From Oligoflexia bacterium (GTDB taxonomy: Bacteria; Bdellovibrionota_G; JALEGL01), in assembly GCA_035326705.1 (NCBI GenBank), contig DAOLES010000001.1, positions 1 to 64,000 on the forward strand: DNA of 64,000 nt, written 5' to 3'. This document shows positions 34,171-42,707 of this stretch, piece by piece. Both the position numbers and the translations under genes were made by a program. Position 1 is the first letter of the stretch; each line of letters begins with the position of its first letter. Under the pieces are notes generated by a model. It had not been told where the DNA came from. It searched no databases and saw nothing but the letters and a program-made list of their open reading frames with translations.

Positions 34171-34869
34171 ATGAATAATATTGTTAGCATCAAAGAAAAA
34201 CTAGATAATATTCAAAGAGATATTATTAACTTAAATTCAAAAGCAAAACTGGTTTGTGTCTGTAAAAAATTTCCAGTTGAAGTGTATGAAGTGCTTCTAA
34301 AGCTTGGACAAAATAATTTTGCTGAAAACTATGTCCAAGAAGCTATTGAGAAACGAGAGTTGCTTGATAAGCAAAAAAAAAGCCTAATTCATTGGCACTT
34401 TATTGGAAAAATTCAGAGTAACAAAATTAAAGATTTATGTAAGTACTTTTCAGTCATACATAGTTTGGATCAAATCAAACATGCAAAAAAGATGAATCAA
34501 GTTTTAAAAGAAGAAAATAAAACCATAGATGTATTAGTGCATGTTAATTTGGCGCAAGAACAGCAAAAAAGCGGAATTAAAAAAGAAGACTTAAAACAGT
34601 TTTTATTTGATTTACAACAATTTGAAAAAATTAATTGTATTGGTTTAATGACCTTTCCACCGTACCAAGATAATCCAGAAAACAATAGAAAGTATTTTAA
34701 AGCTTTAAAACTATTGCTGGATAAAAATAAAACAAATGTGAGAGATGAAAAACGTTTTGTTCATTTAAGCATGGGAGTATCCAATGATTACAAAGTTGCT
34801 CTTGCTGAAGGAGCAAGTTTTATCCGCATTGGCAGTGGTATTCTGGGGCAAAGAGAAAAGCTTGTATAA
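34171..34869 (+). CDS. yggS: YggS-family pyridoxal-phosphate homeostasis protein
   Basis: A 232-residue TIM-barrel PLP-binding protein (PLPBP/YggS) that buffers vitamin B6 and amino-acid levels rather than catalysing a known reaction. It shows LVCVCKKFPVEV with the PLP lysine, NFAENYVQEA, HWHFIGKIQSNKIK, CIGLMTFPP and LSMGVSNDYKVALAEGASFIRIGSGILG. The start is the ATG at 34171; the frame extends back to a TTG at 34153 that overlaps maf. It is often near proC or divIVA/sepF in other genomes; both proC and divIVA lie close by. Confidence 0.93.
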   Translation: MNNIVSIKEKLDNIQRDIINLNSKAKLVCVCKKFPVEVYEVLLKLGQNNFAENYVQEAIEKRELLDKQKKSLIHWHFIGKIQSNKIKDLCKYFSVIHSLDQIKHAKKMNQVLKEENKTIDVLVHVNLAQEQQKSGIKKEDLKQFLFDLQQFEKINCIGLMTFPPYQDNPENNRKYFKALKLLLDKNKTNVRDEKRFVHLSMGVSNDYKVALAEGASFIRIGSGILGQREKLV

Positions 34870-34904
34870 ATTAAGATATATTTAGATAATCTTAGCAATT
34901 ATCG

Positions 34905-34910
34905 TATAAT
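34905..34910 (+). promoter_or_regulatory. -10 box 9 bases before divIVA start
   Basis: Perfect TATAAT with 9 bases to the ATG at 34920; expected transcription start falls within 2-3 bases of the start codon. No ribosome-binding site fits in between, and the -35 is weak. Confidence 0.45.
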
Positions 34911-34919
34911 GTTGATCTG

Positions 34920-35378
34920 ATGAAGCTAACACCCCTAGATCTTTTGCATAAAAAATTTAATAAAAAAACTTTTGGTTTTGATCCTAAAGAAGTGGCAGAC
35001 TTTCTTAAAGATATTCAATTGTCATGGGAAGAAGATAGAGCCTCATTAATCAAAAAAGAAGAAGAAATTGCTCAGCTGGAGCGTCTGATTGTAGATTTTA
35101 GAGAAAAAGAATCTACCTTAAAACAAACAGTGATTTCTGCCCAGAAAGTTTCAGAAGAAATGAAGCGAAGTGGTGAAAAAGAAGCACAAATGATCAAGGA
35201 AGAGGCCAACGTTCAAGCAGAAAGAATGTTGAATCAAGCTCACAATCAGCTTAACAATATTATGCATAGAATCAATGCATTAAAACAACAAAAAGCAGAT
35301 TTTTTAGGGCATCTTAGAGGCTTGATCCAGACCCATGATAATCTGTTAAAAATGCATGAAAATAACGATAAAAATTAA
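34920..35378 (+). CDS. DivIVA-domain protein
   Basis: A 152-residue protein with an N-terminal DivIVA lipid-binding motif (MKLTPLDLLHKKFNKKTFGFDPKEVADFL reduced to its pattern: turn FNKKTFGFD then EVADFL) and a long coiled coil (about residues 35-140). Such proteins bind curved membrane and recruit cell-pole or division factors; in Gram-negatives they are mainly found in deltaproteobacterial lineages. It follows yggS, a neighbour also seen in Gram-positive division clusters. The coiled coil is shorter than in Bacillus DivIVA. Confidence 0.85.
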   Translation: MKLTPLDLLHKKFNKKTFGFDPKEVADFLKDIQLSWEEDRASLIKKEEEIAQLERLIVDFREKESTLKQTVISAQKVSEEMKRSGEKEAQMIKEEANVQAERMLNQAHNQLNNIMHRINALKQQKADFLGHLRGLIQTHDNLLKMHENNDKN

Positions 35379-35425
35379 CCTTTAGGCCGTGAAAATAGGC
35401 TAAAAGATAAAGTATAACTTTTAGC

Positions 35426-35453
35426 TTGATTCCGTTATTGATCAAGGTATAAG
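35426..35453 (+). promoter_or_regulatory. folD promoter, probably leaderless
   Basis: -35 TTGATT (35426-35431), 16-base spacer, -10 TATAAG (35448-35453), then exactly 6 bases to the GTG start codon: the same spacing as at oxyR. Confidence 0.55.
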
Positions 35454-35459
35454 TGGCCT

Positions 35460-36320
35460 GTGAGTCTTTTAAATGGGAAAAAACTAAGTCAAAAGTTGAA
35501 GGATAAGCTTGCAATTGATGTTTCCCAATTCATTGAAAATTACGGTAGAGCTCCGGGGTTGGCAACAATTTTGGTTGGACAAGACCCAGCTTCAGCTGTT
35601 TATATTAAAAACAAACGTTTAGCCTGTGAAAAAACAGGAATTATCTCATTTCATAAAGAGTTTGATGCAGGTATTAATGAAGAAAGTTTAAGTCAATACA
35701 TTCAAGAATTGAATCAAAATCCAACAGTTGATGGCATCCTTTTACAATTACCCTTGCCTGAGGGCTTGGACGCTGAAAAACTACTGAACACCATTGATCC
35801 TGATAAAGATGTGGATGGCTTTCATCCGTTCAATTTAGGTAAATTGCTAAAAGGAGAGGCAGCTTTTGTGCCGTGCACTCCACTTGGAATTTTAAAGCTA
35901 TTAGAAGAATACGATATTAACCCAGCAGGTAAGCATTGTGTAATTCTGGGTAGAAGTAATATTGTGGGTAAACCTATGGCAATGTTGTTATTGCAAAAAA
36001 ATGCAACCGTTACGGTTTGTCACTCTAGAACTGAAAATATTGAACACCATGTTCAACAAGCAGATATTGTCATTGCGGCAGTCGGTAAAGCAAAACTGGT
36101 AAAAGCCAGCTGGATAAAGCCCGGAGCAATTATTATTGATGTAGGTATCAACAGAGAAAGTGGTGGAGCACTTTGCGGGGATGTTGATTATGAACAAGTA
36201 GAGAATAAGGCATCGTGGATTACTCCAGTGCCAGGGGGAGTTGGGCCTTTAACAATTGCAATGCTTTTGCAAAACACCCTTTTAGCAGCAACACAACATG
36301 AGCGTACAATAAGGAAATAA
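35460..36320 (+). CDS. folD: Methylenetetrahydrofolate dehydrogenase/cyclohydrolase
   Basis: A 286-residue bifunctional enzyme interconverting methylene-, methenyl- and 10-formyl-tetrahydrofolate. Marks: ILVGQDPASAVYIKNK with the catalytic lysine, DGILLQLPLPEG, VDGFHPFNLGKL, the cofactor loop ILGRSNIVGKPMA and the C-terminal PGGVGPLTIAML. The start is a GTG with a -10 box 6 bases upstream and no Shine-Dalgarno. gcvT follows after 5 bases, so it heads a glycine-cleavage/one-carbon operon: methylene-THF released by the GCV system feeds straight into FolD and onward to formyl transferases such as PurN. Confidence 0.97.
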   Translation: MSLLNGKKLSQKLKDKLAIDVSQFIENYGRAPGLATILVGQDPASAVYIKNKRLACEKTGIISFHKEFDAGINEESLSQYIQELNQNPTVDGILLQLPLPEGLDAEKLLNTIDPDKDVDGFHPFNLGKLLKGEAAFVPCTPLGILKLLEEYDINPAGKHCVILGRSNIVGKPMAMLLLQKNATVTVCHSRTENIEHHVQQADIVIAAVGKAKLVKASWIKPGAIIIDVGINRESGGALCGDVDYEQVENKASWITPVPGGVGPLTIAMLLQNTLLAATQHERTIRK

Positions 36321-36325
36321 ATAAA

Positions 36326-37447
36326 ATGAATGAATTACGTAAAACACCGGTTTATGATTTACATGTAAAATCCAATGCAAAGATGGTTGAGTTTGGCGGT
36401 TGGAGTATGCCCATTCAATATTCAACAGGCATTATAAGTGAATATGAAGCGGTCAGAAACACAATGGGTTTATTTGATGTAAGCCATATGGGAGAAATTG
36501 AAATTTCTGGTAGAGATGCCTTGGCTTTTTGTCAAAAAGTAGCAAGTAATAATGTTGCAAAGCTAAAGCCTGGAAAAGTACAGTATGCAGCGATTATCAA
36601 TCATGATGCAAAAATGATTGATGATTGTACTATTTATTGTTTAGCTGCGGATAAGTTTTTGTTTGTGGTTAATGCCAGTCATATTGAAGAAGTCTATGAT
36701 TGGTTTATAAACAACAAAGCCAATGAAAATGTAGAAATTAAAAATAAAAGTTATGAATATGCTTTATTTGCTTTACAGGGGCCTAAGTCAGATGCTTTTT
36801 TAAGTGAATTGGTTAAACGTAATTTAAATGAAACTATACGTTATTATGAGTTTAATATTGCTCAAATTAATGATGTAGCTTGTTTGATATCAAGAACTGG
36901 ATACACAGGTGAAGACGGTTTTGAAATTTATTTTGATAGCAAAGAAGCTGCAAAATTATGGACATACTTAATTGAACAAGGCACGCCCCTTGGCTTGCTT
37001 CCTATTGGTTTAGGCGCTAGAGATTTGTTGCGTTTAGAGATGGGTTATCTATTAAGTGGTCAGGATTTTGATAAGAATACCCATGTGTTAGAAGCAGCAT
37101 TAGGCTGGGTAACCAAGTTAGATAAAGGCTCTTTTATAGGAAAAGATGCAGTAGAAAAAGTAAAAGAACATGGTGTAAAACAACGCATTAGAGCGTTTAA
37201 GTTGTTGAGTAAAGGTGTGCCTAGAGAAGGTTATGAAATTTGGTTGGATGCTGAAAAAACAAAAAAATTGGGCAGAGTGACCAGTGGTTCCTTTTCACCA
37301 CAGTTAAAGCAGGGAATAGGTTTAGCTATGATTAGCTCTGAAGTTGGGCTTGGCTCTGAGGTCTTTATTGAACTTCGCAAAGATAAAATGGTTAAAGCTG
37401 AAATATGCAAAGCACCTTTTGTGGAATCTTCTGTAAAGAAAAGCTAA
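36326..37447 (+). CDS. gcvT: Glycine cleavage system T protein (aminomethyltransferase)
   Basis: A 373-residue THF-dependent aminomethyltransferase releasing ammonia and methylene-THF from the aminomethyl-lipoyl H protein. It contains TPVYDLHVKSNAKMVEFGGWSMP-type opening (pattern HxxxxAKMVEFGGW), the FDVSHMGEI block, ISRTGYTGEDGFEIY and the GLGARDLLRLEMGY segment. An AAGGA site precedes the ATG. It is the second gene of the folD-gcv operon; a 119-base interval separates it from gcvH. Confidence 0.96.
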   Translation: MNELRKTPVYDLHVKSNAKMVEFGGWSMPIQYSTGIISEYEAVRNTMGLFDVSHMGEIEISGRDALAFCQKVASNNVAKLKPGKVQYAAIINHDAKMIDDCTIYCLAADKFLFVVNASHIEEVYDWFINNKANENVEIKNKSYEYALFALQGPKSDAFLSELVKRNLNETIRYYEFNIAQINDVACLISRTGYTGEDGFEIYFDSKEAAKLWTYLIEQGTPLGLLPIGLGARDLLRLEMGYLLSGQDFDKNTHVLEAALGWVTKLDKGSFIGKDAVEKVKEHGVKQRIRAFKLLSKGVPREGYEIWLDAEKTKKLGRVTSGSFSPQLKQGIGLAMISSEVGLGSEVFIELRKDKMVKAEICKAPFVESSVKKS

Positions 37448-37566
37448 AGAGAATTTGCGTGTTTTGTAAAAATAGGTATTAGGGAGAAAAGTTTTAGAAG
37501 AATATGTTAATCTAGTGAGTGTTGATATATTCTGATTGATGAAAAATACAAATAAGGAGTGGAGCT

Positions 37567-37962
37567 ATGGATTTTCCAGAAGATCTTTATTATACGAAAG
37601 AACATGAGTGGGTAAAATTACTTGAAAACGAAAGTGCAGTACTAATTGGTATTACAGAATATGCACAAGATAAACTTGGTGATATTGTGCATGTTGAACT
37701 ACCAGATGAAGAAGATGAAGTGCACGTAAATGAACCTTTTGGTAGTATTGAGTCTGTCAAAGCTGTTTCAGACGTTTATGCTCCTGTATCTGGGCATGTT
37801 TTAGAAAACAACAGCGCTTTATTAGACTCTCCTGAAGCAGTAAACGATGACCCGTATGAAGATGGCTGGTTGGTTAAGGTTGAAGTTGAAAATATGGATT
37901 TTGTCCATGAGCTCATGAATGCAGAAGAATATGCAGAATTCATTGAGAACGAAGAAGATTAA
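37567..37962 (+). CDS. gcvH: Glycine cleavage system H protein
   Basis: A 131-residue lipoyl carrier that shuttles the aminomethyl intermediate between P, T and L proteins. The lipoylated lysine is in the canonical ESVKAVSD motif; YYTKEHEWVKL at the start and the GWLVKVEV segment are typical. A strong AAGGAG site precedes the ATG. The 119 bases before it show no convincing riboswitch. The lipoate-attachment and dihydrolipoamide dehydrogenase genes are outside the window. Confidence 0.97.
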   Translation: MDFPEDLYYTKEHEWVKLLENESAVLIGITEYAQDKLGDIVHVELPDEEDEVHVNEPFGSIESVKAVSDVYAPVSGHVLENNSALLDSPEAVNDDPYEDGWLVKVEVENMDFVHELMNAEEYAEFIENEED

Positions 37963-37978
37963 AAATAAGGACTAAAAA

Positions 37979-39328
37979 ATGATGAGATACTTTTCCCTCA
38001 CGGAACACGATCAAAAACAGATGTTAGATGCGATAGGGAAAAGTAGCCTTGAGCAACTTTTTGACTCTTTGCCCAAAGAAGTTTTTCATCAGGGTCAATT
38101 AAACCTTCCCAGTGTCAAAGAAGAATATGAGCTGCAATCTTACTTTGAATCATTAGCGCAGAAAAACTTTTCTGCACAGAAAAATTACAAAAGTTATTTA
38201 GGGGGAGGTGCTTACGAGCACTTTATACCTTATGTTGTGGACGCCTTAAGTTCCAGAGGTGAATTTACTACCGCATATACACCATATCAAGCTGAGATTA
38301 GTCAGGGAACTTTGCAGGCCATATTTGAATTTCAATCCATGGTTGCAAGTTTATTGGGTGTTGGCGTGGCCAATGCTTCTATGTATGATGGAGCTTCAGC
38401 CTTAGCTGAAGCAGTTTTAATGGCATTACGGATACAAAAAAAACGTCACAAAGTATTCGTTTCACAAGGTATTCATCCAGAATATATTAAGACTATTCAA
38501 AGTTATATTGATCCAAGTCAATGTGAAATCCAATACTTACCCTTAGATGAGAACGGTTATACAAAGTTACCAAACTTAGATGAATCGGTAGCTTGTATAG
38601 TGGTGGGGTATCCAAACTTTTATGGTGTGATTGAGCCTTTAGATAAGATAGTAGAGCAATGTAAGCAGTATGGAGTTTTGACTATTGCCTGTTTTACTGA
38701 AGCTTTGGCCTTTGGTTTACTCAAGTCTCCCGGCGAGCTGGGTGCCGATATTGTTGTTGGAGAAGGACAAAGTTTGGGAAATCCTTTGAGTTTTGGAGGA
38801 CCATATGTAGGATTGATGGGGTCTGATGAACAATACGTAAGACAATTGCCAGGTCGATTGGTAGGCAAAACTGTTGATTCTGAAGGCACGCCCGGTTATG
38901 TTTTAACCTTATCAACTCGAGAGCAACATATAAGACGACAAAAAGCTACATCTAACATATGCACCAACCATTCACTTTGTGCCTTAAGAGCAGCCATTTA
39001 TATGGGAGCTTTGGGTCAAAAAGGTATAGAAAGCATTGCGCTCAATAATCATGAAAAAACAGAATATCTTAAGTCAGAACTTTTGCAATTAGACGGAGTT
39101 GAACTATTGTTTCATGGTGCTACCTTTAATGAATTTGCACTTAAATTAACAAAGGTAACTATGGAACAATGGAAACAAGCCTTTGAAAAAAACAATATTG
39201 CTAGTGGTATTGACTTATCAAGGTTTGATAAAACCTTGAACAATGTTCTTTTGGTTAACTGTACTGAGACAAAAACCGAAAATGATTTAAAACGTTATAT
39301 TGAAGTGACAAAAGAGGTGCTGTCATGA
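37979..39328 (+). CDS. gcvPA: Glycine dehydrogenase (decarboxylating) subunit 1
   Basis: A 449-residue alpha-type subunit of the split P protein, which decarboxylates glycine with PLP. It shows the family blocks SYLGGGAYEHFIP, FTTAYTPYQAEISQGTLQ, NASMYDGASALAEA and GEGQSLGNPLSFGGPYVG. It has no PLP lysine of its own; that is in subunit 2. AAGGA precedes the ATG, with a second ATG one codon later. Its stop overlaps the gcvPB start (ATGA), giving equimolar translation of the heterodimer. The split form occurs in Gram-positives, archaea, Thermus and deltaproteobacteria. Confidence 0.96.
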   Translation: MMRYFSLTEHDQKQMLDAIGKSSLEQLFDSLPKEVFHQGQLNLPSVKEEYELQSYFESLAQKNFSAQKNYKSYLGGGAYEHFIPYVVDALSSRGEFTTAYTPYQAEISQGTLQAIFEFQSMVASLLGVGVANASMYDGASALAEAVLMALRIQKKRHKVFVSQGIHPEYIKTIQSYIDPSQCEIQYLPLDENGYTKLPNLDESVACIVVGYPNFYGVIEPLDKIVEQCKQYGVLTIACFTEALAFGLLKSPGELGADIVVGEGQSLGNPLSFGGPYVGLMGSDEQYVRQLPGRLVGKTVDSEGTPGYVLTLSTREQHIRRQKATSNICTNHSLCALRAAIYMGALGQKGIESIALNNHEKTEYLKSELLQLDGVELLFHGATFNEFALKLTKVTMEQWKQAFEKNNIASGIDLSRFDKTLNNVLLVNCTETKTENDLKRYIEVTKEVLS

Positions 39329-40839
39329 GTCAAAAAAAACAAAGTGATGCTTATAAAGTTCAAACAGAACAACGTTCTTACAAGTATATTCCAAGCTTGC
39401 TGGAAAAATCTATTTTTCATGATACGTCCTTAGAAAATAACAAAATCAAATCAAAAAATATTACATCGGTTCCGAAAGAATACATAAGGTCAAGTATTGA
39501 GGACTTTCCCAATGTATCAGAGTTTGAAGTGGTACGCCATTACACCAACTTATCAAGACTCAACTTTTCAATTGATGAAGGATTTTATCCATTGGGTTCA
39601 TGTACCATGAAGTATAACCCAAAGATTAATGATTGGGCAGCCAATTTACCAGGCTTTAGAGATATTCATCCCTATGCATCAGAAAAAACAGTGCAAGGGG
39701 CTTTAGAATTAATGTATCTTTTGCAAGAAAGTTTGACTCATATCTCAGGCTTAAAAGCTTGTAGCTTGCATCCTGCTGCTGGAGCTCAAGGTGAATTGGC
39801 TGGGGTTAAAATGATTGCCAAATATCATCAAGAGAATAACCAGAGCCATAAAAATACAGTTTTGGTACCAGATTCTGCGCATGGAACTAACCCCGCCAGT
39901 GCGGCTTTATGTGGTTTAAAAGTGAGAGAGATTAAAACCGGATCTAAAGGTTATATTGAATATGCTCAGGTAGAAGCCGCTATGGGTGACGATGTTGCGG
40001 CTATTATGACAACTGTCCCAAATACTTTGGGAATCTTTGAAAAAGATATCGTAAAGATATCTCAATTAATGCATGATAATGGTGCTTTGGTTTATGGGGA
40101 TGGTGCTAATTTAAATGCCTTGGTAGGTAAAGCCAGTTTTGGTGCTATGGGAGTAGATGTGATGCATATTAATTTGCATAAAACATTCTCAACACCTCAT
40201 GGTGGCGGTGGTCCAGGAGCAGGCCCTGTTGTTGTTTCAGATAGGTTGAAAAACTTTTTACCTTCTCCAATTGTTAATAAAGACCCAAAGACTGGTGAAT
40301 ATTGTTTAGACTACTCTATTCCTCATTCAGTAGGGCAGTATAGAGCTTTTTATGGCAATTTTGGTATGTTGGTGAGAGCTTTATGTTATATTTATGCTTT
40401 TGGTCATGAGTATTTGGCAAAAATCAGTGAGTATTCTGTGTTAAATGCCAATTATATTCGTAAAGCATTAGAAGCGTACTTTCACTTACCTTATGAAACC
40501 GATTCTTTACATGAAGTTGTTTTTTCAGATCAAAAGCAAAGAAAAAATAATGATGTTAACACCATGGATATTGCTAAGCGTTTGATGGATTATGGTTATC
40601 ACCCACCTACAGTTTATTTTCCACTGATAGTTGACGGAGCCTTAATGATGGAGCCTACTGAAAGTGAGTCTAAGCGGACATTGGATCGTTATATTGAGAC
40701 CATGATAAAAATAGCTAAAGAATGTAAGGATAATCCCGAAGTGGTTAAGTCTGCACCACATAAAACAGGTATAAAACGGCTTAATGAAACCCAAGCGGCC
40801 CGCAATCCTGTTCTGACTTGGTCAAAATTAAATAAATAA
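39325..40839 (+). CDS. gcvPB: Glycine dehydrogenase (decarboxylating) subunit 2
   Basis: A 504-residue PLP-bearing subunit. The Schiff-base lysine lies in MHINLHKTFSTPHGGGGPGAGP-type block (pattern NLHKTFSTPHGGGG). Other marks are SCTMKYNP, HPAAGAQGE, DSAHGTNPASA and the C-terminal EPTESESKRTLDRY. It overlaps gcvPA by four bases and ends the operon, 7 bases from the convergent unknown gene. All GCV proteins except the L protein are encoded here. Confidence 0.97.
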   Translation: MSQKKQSDAYKVQTEQRSYKYIPSLLEKSIFHDTSLENNKIKSKNITSVPKEYIRSSIEDFPNVSEFEVVRHYTNLSRLNFSIDEGFYPLGSCTMKYNPKINDWAANLPGFRDIHPYASEKTVQGALELMYLLQESLTHISGLKACSLHPAAGAQGELAGVKMIAKYHQENNQSHKNTVLVPDSAHGTNPASAALCGLKVREIKTGSKGYIEYAQVEAAMGDDVAAIMTTVPNTLGIFEKDIVKISQLMHDNGALVYGDGANLNALVGKASFGAMGVDVMHINLHKTFSTPHGGGGPGAGPVVVSDRLKNFLPSPIVNKDPKTGEYCLDYSIPHSVGQYRAFYGNFGMLVRALCYIYAFGHEYLAKISEYSVLNANYIRKALEAYFHLPYETDSLHEVVFSDQKQRKNNDVNTMDIAKRLMDYGYHPPTVYFPLIVDGALMMEPTESESKRTLDRYIETMIKIAKECKDNPEVVKSAPHKTGIKRLNETQAARNPVLTWSKLNK

Positions 40840-40846
40840 AAGATTT

Positions 40847-41914
40847 TTAGCTACGTCTAGCTTTAAATAATTGCTTGGCTACTTTGCTGACTTGGGGTGA
40901 GACGTTTTTATTCTTGGAAATTTTTTGTAAGTCGTTGACATTTAGACTTTTTAGAAAGTTTAAGGCGGTTTTAAACGGTGTTTTAGGGTTGTTGCATAGT
41001 GCTAGTTTTAAAGCATAAAGTTTAACCCATTGAGGTTTTGTACTCACAATACGAATCACTTCATCGTGGACACTTTTTAAAGAAGCAATAGCAATGACTT
41101 CATTTTCAGTTATTTTTGGACTTTTAACAACTGCGGATGAAACAATTTTATTGCTATCTTTAATTAAAATACTACGAGCTTCTTTATTTCCTTTTAGTGC
41201 AAGTTTTATTTTTTGAGCAATGTTCATTTTTTGAATGAGCTGAAAGACGTTGTTGTTTTTGTCTTCATCTTTATCACTTATTTTTACGTTTGATTGACTG
41301 GAGTCTTCTAAAAGCTCTTTTGGAATATAAAAAGACATATTGTCTTCCATATTTAAGATGGCGGAAATTTCATGCTCAGATAATTCAGAGGATTCACCAT
41401 CAACAAAAATACCATTGATCCTTAAAAAGGAAACAGCTTTATCAATCTCATGGCGTGCAACATTTGGGTTCCTTTTTAGTTCTGAAATAATTTTGGGTTC
41501 ATCTAAATGCTTTTGTTGATTGTTAATAATCAAAGACAATGTTTTATTTTTAGCCTGTGATGCAAGTTTTAGAAAAACGGAATTAGGGCAGTGTTTATTC
41601 AGTAAAATATTTTCTATAAGTTGTTCTTGATCATGATAATACTGAGAAAAGAAATCAAGTGTTTTAGGGTGAATATCTTGTAATAAGACACCTTCTAAAA
41701 CAGGCACAGGAATACTTTTAAGTTCTTCTTGAGCTAAATTAGCAATTTCTGGGTCTGAATCATTGAGAAAATAGGTTAGTATTGTACACAGCTCATTGAG
41801 AGGGACTGGCACAGAACCATCTATTAAAGCCAGTTTTTTTTCTTTTGCGGCATCAGCTTTAAGATAATCTTTAATATTTTGGTTGAGCTTTAATTTATAG
41901 CCTGTTTTTGACAT
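40847..41914 (-). CDS. Conserved deltaproteobacterial-type protein of unknown function (helical repeats)
   Basis: A 355-residue, almost entirely helical protein that looks like HEAT-type repeats (LNDSDPEIANLAQEELKSIP, SPKITENEVIAIASLKSVHDEV). The C-terminal 130 residues are the most distinctive: AQKIKLALKGNKEARSILI, KSPKITENEV and CNNPKTPFKTAL, a set that I recall from uncharacterised proteins of Geobacter- and Myxococcus-type genomes. Residues about 205-235 are a charged linker. No catalytic residues are apparent; a scaffold role is possible. A TACAAT box lies 9 bases before the ATG, with AGGAG directly abutting it. Confidence 0.7.
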   Translation of the reverse strand: MSKTGYKLKLNQNIKDYLKADAAKEKKLALIDGSVPVPLNELCTILTYFLNDSDPEIANLAQEELKSIPVPVLEGVLLQDIHPKTLDFFSQYYHDQEQLIENILLNKHCPNSVFLKLASQAKNKTLSLIINNQQKHLDEPKIISELKRNPNVARHEIDKAVSFLRINGIFVDGESSELSEHEISAILNMEDNMSFYIPKELLEDSSQSNVKISDKDEDKNNNVFQLIQKMNIAQKIKLALKGNKEARSILIKDSNKIVSSAVVKSPKITENEVIAIASLKSVHDEVIRIVSTKPQWVKLYALKLALCNNPKTPFKTALNFLKSLNVNDLQKISKNKNVSPQVSKVAKQLFKARRS

Positions 41915-41923
41915 CTCCTAGGT

Positions 41924-41929
41924 ATTGTA
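41924..41929 (-). promoter_or_regulatory. -10 box 9 bases before a start codon
   Basis: TACAAT (5 of 6 consensus) on the minus strand upstream of the helical-repeat gene. The AGGAG between it and the ATG has zero spacing and could not work as a normal ribosome-binding site. Confidence 0.4.
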
Positions 41930-42100
41930 CAACATTTTTAAGTTTAAATCAGGTAATCAGTGTATTTATTGTCGGCTACTTTTTATAGAAGTTTTGTAGG
42001 TTTTGATGGACTATCATGCACTTGTGGATATTAGGAGAATGTTTGTTTATAAGGTATAAAAATGTTGAGGCTGTATTATTCATCTGAGAAAAGAGATTTT

Positions 42101-42619
42101 ATGAGTTTTAAAAAAAAGGATTTATATATTATTGTTCTTTGCTTGAGTATAGTTGCCGCTTGTTCTCAAGCTGGAGTTGAGTCTCTTCAACGTACTAATC
42201 CGGTTTTAATGGAAGGTACGCAGATTGGTTTACTAATTGATCAAAATAATGGCGTTGTCATGATTGATGGTATAACAGTAGCTGAAGGATCAAGTGACAT
42301 TAGTTCAGCCTTAGATGTTCTTTTAGACAGTGGTTTAAATGTTGTAATCCATGATAATGGCCCATTGGATATAGATATTTGTGCTATTGGCAGTGTTGGG
42401 CAGCCAGAAAATGATTGTTTAGGTGATAGCCAAGATAGACAGTGGCTTCTTTTTTATAAAAAAATAAATGACAATGTCTGGACATTACATCAGAGCAGTT
42501 CAGCAGAATACCAAATAAGCGATGGTGATTTGATAGCATTTGTTTGGACTGCATATGATATGAACTCTAATCCAATTTTAGTCCCAGATAATGCTTGGGT
42601 TCTTGAAAATTTTTTTTAG
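42101..42619 (+). CDS. Lipoprotein with DUF4430-like C-terminal part
   Basis: A 172-residue lipoprotein with lipobox VAAC (acylated Cys near residue 21). I chose the ATG at 42101, which gives a proper signal peptide; an ATG 13 codons upstream is in frame. The region RQWLLFYKKIND followed by YQISDGDLIAFVWT resembles the WxYYVNG...YxVxDGDxVxWxY pattern of DUF4430 (transcobalamin-like) domains, suggesting ligand binding at the surface, but cobalamin binding is not claimed. 186 bases of featureless AT-rich DNA separate it from the divergent helical-repeat gene. Confidence 0.6.
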   Translation: MSFKKKDLYIIVLCLSIVAACSQAGVESLQRTNPVLMEGTQIGLLIDQNNGVVMIDGITVAEGSSDISSALDVLLDSGLNVVIHDNGPLDIDICAIGSVGQPENDCLGDSQDRQWLLFYKKINDNVWTLHQSSSAEYQISDGDLIAFVWTAYDMNSNPILVPDNAWVLENFF

Positions 42620-42670
42620 ATTTTCATTATTTGAACAGCGTTTTTTATACTACCACTGTCAAAACTAATG

Positions 42671-42699
42671 AAAAGTCTGGCTTTTGTAGCAGGACTTTT
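42671..42699. terminator. Possible bidirectional terminator
   Basis: AAAAGTC/GACTTTT outer stem with a partly paired interior, between the convergent lipoprotein and birA genes. Short stem and interrupted T-run keep confidence low. Confidence 0.4.
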
Positions 42700-42707
42700 A
42701 CTTTTAA

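Noticed and set aside
37448..37566. Possible glycine riboswitch before gcvH
   Set aside because: The interval is only 119 bases, AT-rich, lies inside the operon and shows neither of the conserved glycine aptamer cores.
40840..42100. Toxin-antitoxin pair formed by the 355-residue protein and the divergent lipoprotein
   Set aside because: Sizes, export signal on one partner and divergent orientation do not fit any toxin-antitoxin layout.
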